From Gammaproteobacteria bacterium (GTDB taxonomy: Bacteria > Pseudomonadota > Gammaproteobacteria > Immundisolibacterales > Immundisolibacteraceae), in NCBI GenBank assembly GCA_003526065.1, contig DQBD01000075.1, positions 1 to 7,781 on the forward strand: a stretch of 7,781 nucleotides of DNA, given 5' to 3'. The translations under genes were made by a program, and so were the position numbers. Each line of letters opens with the position of its first letter. Position 1 is the first letter of the stretch. This document shows positions 1-5,967 of the stretch, piece after piece. The notes beneath the pieces were generated by a model. The model had not been told where the DNA came from, did no database searches, and worked only from the letters and a program-made list of their open reading frames with translations.

Positions 1-13
1 TGGGATCGAGCGC

Positions 14-1177
14 GTGCGTGTCGCCGCCGGCGCGGCGCCCGGCGCTCGCGCCAACCTGCGGCGGCAGGTGGTCGACCTGTACCGGCGCGGTACCTTGCCG
101 GCGCTGCTCAGCGTGTCGTGTGCCATCGGTCTGATGGGCGTGTTGTGGCCGGTGCTGTCGGCGCCGGTGCTGACGGCGTGGCTGTCGATGCAGCTGCTGA
201 TCGCCGTCGGGCGCCTGCGCTTGGTCGGGCGGTTCAACCGCCACCGGGTGAGCGACGATCGTCTGTGGCGGTGGCGCAATTACTACGCCAGCGCGGCGCT
301 GACGACCGGCCTGGTGTGGGGTGGCGGCAGTGTGCTGCTGGTGATGAACGCGCCGGCGGTGCAGCAGGTGTTGACCTGGGTTGTGCTCAGCGCCGCCGTT
401 CTGGTGGAATTCCCGGCCCTGGCGCGTCTGGGACGGCCGTTTTTCGGCCTGCTGGTCGCTGCCCTGGCGGCGCCGCTGGGGCTCATGCTGTTTGGTTCGC
501 CGCCGCTGCCGGATGCTGCCGCGGCGTTGCTGTTGTTGGCGTTTGCCAGCGCGCTGGCGGGGATGGAGCTGCGTCGCACGTACGTCGATGGCTTGCAGCT
601 GGAGGTGGAGTTCGCCCGTCTGGCGCGCCTCGATCAGCTCACCGGCCTGGCGAATCGGCGCTGTTTCGACGAGACCCTGGCCGGCGAATGGCAGCGTGTC
701 CAGCGGCATGGCGGGGAGTTGGCGCTGGTGGTGTTCGACGTGGACGAGTTCAAACCCTACAACGATCATTTCGGTCATCCCGGCGGTGACAGCTGCCTGC
801 GACGCCTGGCCGCTGCCGCCCGCGAGGTGGTGCATCGTCACGGCGACCTGGTGGCGCGCCTGGGTGGCGAGGAGTTCGCGGTGGTGTTGCCGCAGACTCC
901 CGCCAGTGGCGCCGCAGCGGTGGCGGACACCCTGCGTCAGGCGGTCGAGAACCTGAAACTGCCGCATGCACCCGGCGCCGGGCGGGAGATGGTCACCATC
1001 AGCGCCGGTGTGGCCAGCGTGCGGCCAAGTGGCGAGCGACGCGTCGAGGATCTTGTGGAAGCGGCGGACCGGGCGCTGTATGCCGCCAAGCGGGCCGGCC
1101 GTAACCGCGTGGTCACGGCGCCGCTTTTCGACGACAGCGTCAGTGGGCCGGCGGCGGCCGTGCGGGTGTCGGCATGA
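14..1177 (+). CDS. Membrane-anchored diguanylate cyclase (GGDEF domain), possibly 5'-partial
   Basis: Predicted to make cyclic di-GMP from two GTP at the inner membrane, with the catalytic domain in the cytoplasm. The first ~185 residues hold about six hydrophobic segments (roughly 29-48, 50-68, 91-111, 116-134, 142-161, 167-184), a sensor region I cannot assign to a named family. The GGDEF domain covers about 203-370: DQLTGLANRR from D207, metal-binding FDVDEF (D242), KPYND, GHPGGD, and active-site GGEEF at 284-288. An RHGD tetrapeptide at 275-278 lies five residues before GGEEF, the spacing of the classical RxxD inhibitory site, so product inhibition is expected. No degenerate residue was seen, so it should be active. 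There is no EAL or HD-GYP domain. The GTG at 14 has no clear Shine-Dalgarno sequence and the frame is open to the left edge, so the true start may lie outside. The stop overlaps the next start (ATGA). Confidence 0.93.
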   Translation: MRVAAGAAPGARANLRRQVVDLYRRGTLPALLSVSCAIGLMGVLWPVLSAPVLTAWLSMQLLIAVGRLRLVGRFNRHRVSDDRLWRWRNYYASAALTTGLVWGGGSVLLVMNAPAVQQVLTWVVLSAAVLVEFPALARLGRPFFGLLVAALAAPLGLMLFGSPPLPDAAAALLLLAFASALAGMELRRTYVDGLQLEVEFARLARLDQLTGLANRRCFDETLAGEWQRVQRHGGELALVVFDVDEFKPYNDHFGHPGGDSCLRRLAAAAREVVHRHGDLVARLGGEEFAVVLPQTPASGAAAVADTLRQAVENLKLPHAPGAGREMVTISAGVASVRPSGERRVEDLVEAADRALYAAKRAGRNRVVTAPLFDDSVSGPAAAVRVSA

Positions 1178-1761
1178 GCGCATGGGCCGGCTGGGTGCTG
1201 CCGCCGCTGATTGGCGCCGTGATCGGCGGCGTGACCAACGACATCGCCATTCGCATGCTGTTTCGGCCCTACCAACCCTGGCGCATCGGCCGTCTTGGGG
1301 TGCCGCTGACGCCGGGGCTGATCCCGCGGGAACGTGCGCAGATCGCGGAGGCCATCGCCGACACGTTCACTGCCCACGTGCTCGACGGTGATCAGGTGGC
1401 CGATCTGCTGCTGACCGAGCCGGTGCGCGCGCGCTTGCGCGACAAGGTGGCCGGCATGGTCGAGCAGCTCGGTGGTCTGCTGGGTGCCAACGCGGCCATG
1501 CTGTCGATGGCCAAGGGCATGGCCGGCGATTTGCTGTTGCGTGAGGTCGACGCGCTGGCGCGGGCCGACGGGCCCAGCGCAGAGCACATCCGCGAGCGCA
1601 TTCGTGCCCGTATCGACGCGCTCGACGTGGCCAAGCTGGAGGCGCTGGTGCTGGGGTTCTCGCGCAAGCAGTTTCGCGCGATCACCTATTTTGGCGTGCT
1701 GGTGGGGGGGCTGATCGGCTTCGTGCAGGTGCTGCTGACGCAGGTGCTCGCCGTGTATTGA
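1174..1761 (+). CDS. Short DUF445 family membrane protein
   Basis: A DUF445 protein of 195 residues; the family's molecular function is unknown. The family signature is near the N terminus: TN at 21-22 followed by AIRMLFRP, then the VPLTPGLIPRER run at about 43-54. The middle is mostly helical and charged. The C terminus (about 171-190) is a hydrophobic, glycine-rich segment that fits the usual closing membrane helix, preceded by FRAITYFG. Both ends of the family pattern are present, so this looks like a complete short form and not a fragment, although better-known relatives such as E. coli YjiN are about twice as long. The ATG at 1174 overlaps the stop of the diguanylate cyclase gene by 4 bases, and no strong Shine-Dalgarno sequence precedes it, so translation is probably coupled. 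Placement in the inner membrane is inferred from the hydrophobic ends. Confidence 0.88.
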   Translation: MSAWAGWVLPPLIGAVIGGVTNDIAIRMLFRPYQPWRIGRLGVPLTPGLIPRERAQIAEAIADTFTAHVLDGDQVADLLLTEPVRARLRDKVAGMVEQLGGLLGANAAMLSMAKGMAGDLLLREVDALARADGPSAEHIRERIRARIDALDVAKLEALVLGFSRKQFRAITYFGVLVGGLIGFVQVLLTQVLAVY

Positions 1762-1804
1762 GCGGGTCCGGCGCTATCATGGCGGCCGGCCAACCACGCC
1801 TCAC

Positions 1805-1811
1805 AGGGGAG
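1805..1811 (+). promoter_or_regulatory. Shine-Dalgarno sequence of the hydrolase gene
   Basis: AGGGGAG ends 7 bases before the ATG at 1819. It is the clearest ribosome binding site on the plus strand and fixes the hydrolase start. The 57-base gap (1762-1818) otherwise shows no convincing promoter or terminator. Confidence 0.8.
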
Positions 1812-1818
1812 AATCACC

Positions 1819-2673
1819 ATGCCTGACGTCGTCAGCAGTCGGCTGCCTACCGGCGGTTTCGAGACCTTCTTTCATACCTGCGGCGCTGCCGATGCGCCGC
1901 CGGTGATCCTGCTGCACGGCTCGGGCCCGGGCGCCAACGCCATGTCCAACTGGGTGCATGCGCTGCCGTTCCTGGGCGAGCGTTACCGTGCCATCGCGCC
2001 CGACATCGCCGGCTTCGGCGAAAGCCAGCACCATGCGCCGCCCACCGGTGCGGCGGCGTGGATCGATGTGTGGACGGCGCAGATCATCGCGCTGCTGGAC
2101 GGCCTTGGCATCGAGAAGGCGCACCTGGTCGGCAACTCGATGGGCGGTGGTGTGACGCTGCAGTTGTTGCGTCGCCATCCGCAGCGCTTCGAGCGGGTGG
2201 TGCTGATGGGCGCGGTCGGCGCGCCGTTCACCACCACCGAGGGGTTGCGTCGCGGCTGGGGCTATTACCGCACCGGCACCGAGGAGGAGCTGGCGTACCT
2301 GGTGCGCAAGTTCCTGCACAACCCGGACGTGCTGGGCGGCGACGTGGATTCGATTGCGCGTCAGCGCTACGGACTGGTGATGCAGGATCGCATCCGCACC
2401 CAGTTCGAGGCCATGTTCCCGGGCGACGCACAGACGCACGTGGACGCCTTCGTGGTGCCGGAGCACGAGCTGCGCGCCATGAACCACCCGACGCTGGTGA
2501 CACACGGGCGCGAGGACTTCTTCATCCCGACCAGCACCAGCCTGTACGTGGCCGAGCGCATGCCCAACGCCCAGCTGCACATGTTCCACCACTGCGGCCA
2601 CTGGATTCAGATCGAGCAGCGCCAGGCCTTCAATCAATTGGTGCTGGATTTCCTGGACGGCCGTTTCGGCTGA
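1819..2673 (+). CDS. Alpha/beta hydrolase, meta-cleavage product hydrolase type
   Basis: A cytoplasmic serine hydrolase of 284 residues, predicted to split C-C bonds in vinylogous 1,5-diketones made by extradiol ring cleavage, in the group of DmpD, TodF, MhpC and BphD. The oxyanion-hole motif HGSGPGA is near residue 33. The nucleophile elbow GNSMGG places Ser at 107, preceded by Asn106 as in this group. The acid is Asp233 in HGREDFFIP and the base is His261 in CGHW. Spacings of 126 and 28 residues between triad members match BphD (S112, D237, H265) almost exactly, and total length is also usual. Arginines at 181 and 183 lie where the family has a substrate-binding Arg. The lid and C-terminal half look closest to 2-hydroxymuconic semialdehyde hydrolases. 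No extradiol dioxygenase or hydratase (MhpD type) is in the window, so the substrate is unproven; an esterase or other C-C hydrolase remains possible. It converges with the TetR gene. Confidence 0.88.
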   Translation: MPDVVSSRLPTGGFETFFHTCGAADAPPVILLHGSGPGANAMSNWVHALPFLGERYRAIAPDIAGFGESQHHAPPTGAAAWIDVWTAQIIALLDGLGIEKAHLVGNSMGGGVTLQLLRRHPQRFERVVLMGAVGAPFTTTEGLRRGWGYYRTGTEEELAYLVRKFLHNPDVLGGDVDSIARQRYGLVMQDRIRTQFEAMFPGDAQTHVDAFVVPEHELRAMNHPTLVTHGREDFFIPTSTSLYVAERMPNAQLHMFHHCGHWIQIEQRQAFNQLVLDFLDGRFG

Positions 2674-2703
2674 GCCGCCGAGAACCCCGCGGCCGACGCG
2701 TCG

Positions 2704-2747
2704 CCGCCGGCCCGTGTCGGGATGCTCCCGAGCGCGGGTTCCGGCGG
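2704..2747. terminator. GC-rich hairpin between convergent genes, possible bidirectional terminator
   Basis: Three nested stems form one hairpin. CCGCCGG (2704-2710) pairs with CCGGCGG (2741-2747); CCCG (2711-2714) pairs with CGGG (2735-2738); and TCGGGA (2717-2722) pairs with TCCCGA (2726-2731) around a TGC loop. That is 17 pairs with two small bulges. It lies in the 88 bases between the stop codons of the hydrolase and TetR genes, where a terminator serving both strands is expected. No T-run follows on either strand, so it is not a textbook intrinsic terminator; it could instead block 3' decay or read-through. Confidence 0.5.
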
Positions 2748-2761
2748 TGCCGGACGGTGTC

Positions 2762-3385
2762 TTAGCCGGCGGCGATGCCGCGCGTCAGGATGTCCATCAT
2801 CTGCGCGCTGTAGTCGTGAGGGTCGTCGGCGAAGTCGATGTCCTGAAAATGCCGCAGCAGGGGGCGGGTCTGGGCATAGAACACGTTGCCGGCGTTCACC
2901 AGCACGGCGATCAGCGCCGGGTTGACGTCGGCCCGTAGCTGGCCGGCGGTCTGGCCGGCGCGGATCAGCTCCACCAGGCGGTGGAAACTGGCGGCGAAGT
3001 CGTCGCGCACCGGCTGGATATCGCTCTCGTCACAGTCACTGGTCAGCGCACGCAGCACCAGGCGGCTGGACATGGGATCTTCGATGTAATCGCACAGACG
3101 CATGCGCGCATAGGCGTTCAGGCGTCCGATGCCGTCTTCTTCCAGCCGCGAGACCGCGTCGATGGAGTCGGTGAACGAGCGGCAGGCGTTCTTCAGGACT
3201 TCCTGGTACAGAGCCGCCTTGCTCTTGAAGTGATGGAAGATGTTTGCCTTGCTGACGTCGGCCCGCTTTGCGATGGCGCTGATGGAGGCGGCGTCGTAGC
3301 CCTGACTGGAAAAAATTTCCGCCGCCGCCCGGAGGACTCGGTGGGCGGCGGCGGCACAGGGTTTGGGAGGGGAGGGGTTCGTCAT
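2762..3385 (-). CDS. TetR family transcriptional regulator
   Basis: A one-component regulator of 207 residues, expected to bind DNA as a dimer and release it on binding a small ligand. The N-terminal TetR_N domain covers about residues 16-62: AAAEIFSSQGYDAASI, then the helix-turn-helix at about 34-53 (ISAIAKRADVSKANIFHHF) and the usual K-S-K-AALY continuation. The rest is a helical ligand-binding and dimerisation domain without motifs that name a ligand. I chose the ATG at 3385; a TTG four codons upstream (3397) is possible. Neither has a visible Shine-Dalgarno sequence, which is odd for a gene with an apparent promoter of its own. A near-palindrome and a promoter lie just upstream, suggesting autorepression. 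The FAH-fold gene is upstream on the same strand and the hydrolase gene converges from the other side, so those catabolic genes are the natural candidate targets, by inference only. Confidence 0.92.
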   Translation of the reverse strand: MTNPSPPKPCAAAAHRVLRAAAEIFSSQGYDAASISAIAKRADVSKANIFHHFKSKAALYQEVLKNACRSFTDSIDAVSRLEEDGIGRLNAYARMRLCDYIEDPMSSRLVLRALTSDCDESDIQPVRDDFAASFHRLVELIRAGQTAGQLRADVNPALIAVLVNAGNVFYAQTRPLLRHFQDIDFADDPHDYSAQMMDILTRGIAAG

Positions 3386-3417
3386 TATGTGTAACAACTA
3401 ACTGGTTCGGAGGGGTG

Positions 3418-3433
3418 GACCGACCGGTCAGTC
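3418..3433. promoter_or_regulatory. Near-perfect 16-base palindrome, candidate TetR operator
   Basis: GACCGACCGGTCAGTC reads as an inverted repeat with 7 of 8 base pairs symmetric; the only break is C3421 against A3430, and the central GACCGGTC is perfect. It begins 7 bases downstream of the candidate -10 element on the minus strand, so it would cover about the first 16 transcribed bases and block initiation when bound. Size and symmetry fit TetR-family operators. It lies 32 bases upstream of the tetR start codon. I saw no second copy upstream of the other genes. Confidence 0.6.
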
Positions 3434-3440
3434 GGCGTTG

Positions 3441-3469
3441 ATGTTAAGCCCGTTGTGGGGCGGTTGCAA
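3441..3469 (-). promoter_or_regulatory. Sigma70-like promoter for the TetR gene
   Basis: On the minus strand, TTGCAA (3469-3464) and TAACAT (3446-3441) are separated by exactly 17 bases. Each hexamer matches 4 of 6 consensus positions. The expected transcription start, near 3434, falls at the edge of the palindrome, leaving a leader of about 50 bases before the ATG at 3385. The optimal spacing and the adjoining operator support the call; hexamer matching alone would be weak. Confidence 0.5.
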
Positions 3470-3488
3470 GAGGGGGCGAACGATGCCG

Positions 3489-4292
3489 TCAGGACGCCGC
3501 CACGGGGTTGCGCAGCACGCCGATGCCGTCGATTTCCACGCGGACCTCGTCGCCGGATTGCATCCACAGCGGCGGCGTGCGGGCAGCGCCGACGCCGCTC
3601 GGGGTGCCGGTGAGAATGACGCTGCCGGGCTCGAGCGTGCAGTCGGCACTCAAAAACTCGATCAGCGTCGGCACGTCGAAAATCATGTCGCTGGTGTTGG
3701 CGGACTGCACCGTCTGTCCATTCAGGACGGTGCGGATATCCAGCGCGTTGGGGTTGGGGATTTCGTCGGCCGTGACCAGGACCGGGCCGAGCGGGCAGAA
3801 GGTGTCGAACGACTTGCCGCGACAGAACTGTCCGCCACCCCACTCCATCTGCCAGTCGCGGGCGCTGACGTCGTTGGCGCAGGTGTAGCCGAGCACGTGG
3901 TCGAGGGCGTCGGCGGCGCGCACGTTCTTCGCCCGACGGCCGATGACCACGGCCAGCTCGCATTCGTAGTCCACCTTGTGGCTGGGTGCCTGCGTGGGGA
4001 TGAGGATGGGCTGTTCGGGGTGGTGCAGGGCCGCACGCGCCTTGATGAACAGCACCGGATACTGCGGGATGGCGGCGCCGGTTTCCTGGGCGTGCTTGCG
4101 GTAGTTGAGGCCGATGCAGTAGATCGTGGGCGGCGCCACCGGCGCCAGCAGCGGGGCATCGGCCGGTGCCGCGCGGTCACTGATCTGCCAGTCGCCGAAC
4201 AGGTCGCCGTCGATGAAGCGGCGTTGGCCGGTGCTGTCCTCGGCGATGTGGCGCGGACCGTCGGCGGTGTCGATGCGGGCGATGCGGGCCAT
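3489..4292 (-). CDS. Fumarylacetoacetate hydrolase (FAH) fold family enzyme
   Basis: A metal-dependent cytoplasmic enzyme of 267 residues that should hydrolyse, decarboxylate or isomerise a beta-diketo acid or related enol acid. The FAH signature is complete. The metal ligands are Glu110 and Glu112 (in VDYECEL) and Asp141 (in ANDVSARD); their spacing of 2 and 29 residues equals that of human FAHD1 (E71, E73, D102). The lid motif GLNYRKHAQETG supplies His67 and Glu70, matching the FAHD1 His-Glu catalytic dyad three residues apart. Later motifs are GKSFDTFCPLGP and LTGTPSGVG. The ATG at 4292 is preceded by AGGAGA, and the protein aligns from there; an upstream in-frame extension lacks support. 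Within the family, acylpyruvase, oxaloacetate decarboxylase, fumarylpyruvate hydrolase and 2-hydroxyhepta-2,4-diene-1,7-dioate isomerase cannot be told apart here. The nearby meta-cleavage-type hydrolase hints at aromatic-acid catabolism. Confidence 0.92.
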   Translation of the reverse strand: MARIARIDTADGPRHIAEDSTGQRRFIDGDLFGDWQISDRAAPADAPLLAPVAPPTIYCIGLNYRKHAQETGAAIPQYPVLFIKARAALHHPEQPILIPTQAPSHKVDYECELAVVIGRRAKNVRAADALDHVLGYTCANDVSARDWQMEWGGGQFCRGKSFDTFCPLGPVLVTADEIPNPNALDIRTVLNGQTVQSANTSDMIFDVPTLIEFLSADCTLEPGSVILTGTPSGVGAARTPPLWMQSGDEVRVEIDGIGVLRNPVAAS

Positions 4293-4298
4293 GCAAGT

Positions 4299-4304
4299 TC
4301 TCCT
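4299..4304 (-). promoter_or_regulatory. Shine-Dalgarno sequence of the FAH-fold gene
   Basis: AGGAGA on the minus strand lies 6 bases before the ATG at 4292 and decides that start. The 62-base gap to the upstream HugZ-like gene shows no convincing promoter, so read-through from the upstream operon is possible. Confidence 0.75.
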
Positions 4305-4354
4305 GTTTTCGGCGCCGGTGCTGGCGTAAATGGGTGCGCAGTGTAAGCGCTGCG

Positions 4355-5071
4355 TCACACGGCGGTGGCCTGACGCGCCTGACGCAGCATGTCGATCAGG
4401 CGCCCGCGCACGGCGTCGGCGGTATCGGCCGGCGTGTCGAAGGTCAGTCGTCGGGGCGTGCCGTCGGACACCATGTCGATGCCGTGCGGGTCAACGCCCA
4501 CCAGCTCGGCATGGCCCGGATCGACGCCGAAATAGTGACGGCAGTAGGTGTGCACCGCGTCGGCGTGGTCGCGGTTCATGTGCTCGACGATGTCGGCCTC
4601 GACCTCCGCCAGCGGGTTGCGCAGGTCGACGGCGTCCGGCTCGATCCAGCCGATCTGGCCGAAGCCGCCGATGAAGCGCAGGCGCACCGCGCGCAGCGCG
4701 TAGAACGCGAAATCATGCGTGTCGGCGTAGGCGCGTGCCGCCGGGAAAAATCGGCAGTAGCGCGCGCCGGTCGCGGCGGCGTCGGACGGTGCGAGCCGGT
4801 AGGCGTCGGCCAGGAAGGTCAGGCGCGGGCCGGCCTGTGGGTCGGCCGCATCGGCCGGGTCGAACACGGTCAGTGACACGCGCGGGTCGTCGGCGATGTT
4901 GCGGGTGTGTTCGGCCAGGGTGCTGATGTAGATGACCGGCTCGCCGGTGGCACTGAGCACATAGGGCGTGATCGAGCCGAACGGGTAGCCGGGCAGGCTG
5001 CGCGATTGGGTGGCCAGCACGCCGTAGCGGCTGGCGCGCAGGAACTCGCTGGCAGTACGTGGGTGGTTCAT
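4355..5071 (-). CDS. HugZ-like FMN-binding split-barrel protein with DUF2470 domain
   Basis: A 238-residue protein with two domains. The N-terminal part (about 5-150) is a pyridoxamine-phosphate-oxidase-like split barrel of the HugZ/CREG type: RYGVLATQSRSLPGYPFGS, then ISTLAEHTRN and DPRVSLTVFD. The C-terminal part (about 158-235) is a DUF2470 domain with the signature HMNRDH at 164-169. HugZ of Helicobacter pylori breaks down heme; most relatives in other bacteria have no demonstrated activity, and heme or flavin binding here is inferred from family only. Start ATG 5071 overlaps the stop of the transglutaminase gene (ATGA), so the two are probably translationally coupled. There are no heme transport genes in the window, which argues against a dedicated heme-iron role and towards a redox or flavin job linked to the upstream genes. 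Confidence 0.85.
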   Translation of the reverse strand: MNHPRTASEFLRASRYGVLATQSRSLPGYPFGSITPYVLSATGEPVIYISTLAEHTRNIADDPRVSLTVFDPADAADPQAGPRLTFLADAYRLAPSDAAATGARYCRFFPAARAYADTHDFAFYALRAVRLRFIGGFGQIGWIEPDAVDLRNPLAEVEADIVEHMNRDHADAVHTYCRHYFGVDPGHAELVGVDPHGIDMVSDGTPRRLTFDTPADTADAVRGRLIDMLRQARQATAV

Positions 5072-5967
5072 GACGCGTTCGGGGTGTCGGGTAGCGGGGT
5101 GACGTCGACCTGCACGTCGATAGTGTGGTTGTCACCGCCACCGTAGATGATGCCCTTCAGGGGCGGCACGTCGCTGTAGTCGCGGCCCCAGGCGGTCACC
5201 ACGTGACGGTCCGAGGGTTGCAGGTTGTTGGTCGGGTCCCAATCCTGCCAACCGACATCCGGCAGGTAAACCTGCAACCAGGCGTGCGAGGCGTCGGCGC
5301 CGGCCAGTTTGGCCTGTCCGGGCGGCGGCACGGTTTCGAGGTAACCGCTCACGTAGCGGGCGGCCAGGCCCAGGCTGCGCAGGCAGCCGATGGCCAGGTG
5401 GGCGAAGTCCTGACACACCCCGCGGCGGCGGCGAAGCACCTCCAGCGGTGGGGTGGTGACGTCGGTGGCGGCGGGGTCGTAGGCGAAATCGGCGTGGATG
5501 CGCGTCATCAGATCGGCCACGGCATCGGTCAGCGGGCGACCGGGCGCAAAGCTGCCGGCGGCGTACTCGTGCAGCGCGGCCTCGGCGCGGACCAGCGGCG
5601 AGTCCAGGCAGAACTGCATGGCGTCCAGCAGTTCGGCATCGTTCGGCGCGGCCAGGCGCTGGCGCGCCTGCTGCCAGTCCATGTCGCCGCCCAGCCACAA
5701 CTGGCGGCGCTGCGCCGTCAGGCGCACGTCGCAGGTGGCCGTGATGGTCACGTCCTGGTGCGGTTGCAGGATGGCGAAATAGCTTGCGGTATTGCCGAAG
5801 TAGTCCTGCCGGTCGCGGTAGTCGCTGCACGGCGGCTGGATGTCGAGGCGCCCGCCGGTCAGTGTCTGCCCCGCGAAGCTGCGCGGCAGCAGGTGCGCTT
5901 CGTTGTGGCTGATGGCCACCGGCGCCTCGTAGCGGTAGCGCGTGGTGTGGACGATGCGGTAGTTCAC
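5068..5967 (-). CDS. Transglutaminase-like (papain-fold) family protein
   Basis: A 299-residue protein with an N-terminal bacterial transglutaminase-like domain (about 1-85: YRIVHTTRYRYEAPVAIS, HLLPR, DYFGN) and a transglutaminase core (about 150-250). The catalytic triad is complete: Cys185 in GVCQDFAHLA, His228 in SHAW, and Asp244 in WDPTNN. There is no signal peptide or membrane segment, so it should be cytoplasmic. Such bacterial proteins are thought to act mostly as cysteine peptidases or amide hydrolases, with cross-linking less likely. Its start is GTG at 5967, overlapping the stop of the ATP-grasp/alpha-E gene by four bases (GTGA); no strong Shine-Dalgarno sequence is visible. Comparative-genomic work on ATP-grasp amidoligases (Iyer, Aravind and colleagues) noted the association of this family with COG2308 ATP-grasp and alpha-E proteins. 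A role in trimming or releasing a ligated peptide is plausible but unproven. Confidence 0.93.
   Translation of the reverse strand: MNYRIVHTTRYRYEAPVAISHNEAHLLPRSFAGQTLTGGRLDIQPPCSDYRDRQDYFGNTASYFAILQPHQDVTITATCDVRLTAQRRQLWLGGDMDWQQARQRLAAPNDAELLDAMQFCLDSPLVRAEAALHEYAAGSFAPGRPLTDAVADLMTRIHADFAYDPAATDVTTPPLEVLRRRRGVCQDFAHLAIGCLRSLGLAARYVSGYLETVPPPGQAKLAGADASHAWLQVYLPDVGWQDWDPTNNLQPSDRHVVTAWGRDYSDVPPLKGIIYGGGDNHTIDVQVDVTPLPDTPNAS

Noticed and set aside
1775..1780. TATCAT as a -10 element for the hydrolase gene
   Set aside because: No -35-like hexamer lies 16-18 bases upstream (1752-1757 reads CGTGTA). The hexamer alone is not enough.
1801..2637. Long open frame on the minus strand opposite the hydrolase gene
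   Set aside because: It mirrors the hydrolase codons, has no recognisable domain or ribosome binding site, and overlaps a gene with a complete catalytic triad. GC-rich genes often leave such antisense frames open.
3448..3461. GCCC...GGGC hairpin downstream of the FAH-fold gene as a terminator
   Set aside because: Only four base pairs, no T-run, and it lies inside the spacer of the candidate tetR promoter.
3438..4346. Long open frame on the plus strand opposite the FAH-fold gene
   Set aside because: No family motif, and it spans two intergenic regions without a start signal; the minus-strand gene has all metal and catalytic residues.
4337..4354. CGCAG...CTGCG inverted repeat just after the HugZ-like stop codon
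   Set aside because: A 5-base stem with an 8-base loop and no T-run is expected by chance in sequence of this composition.
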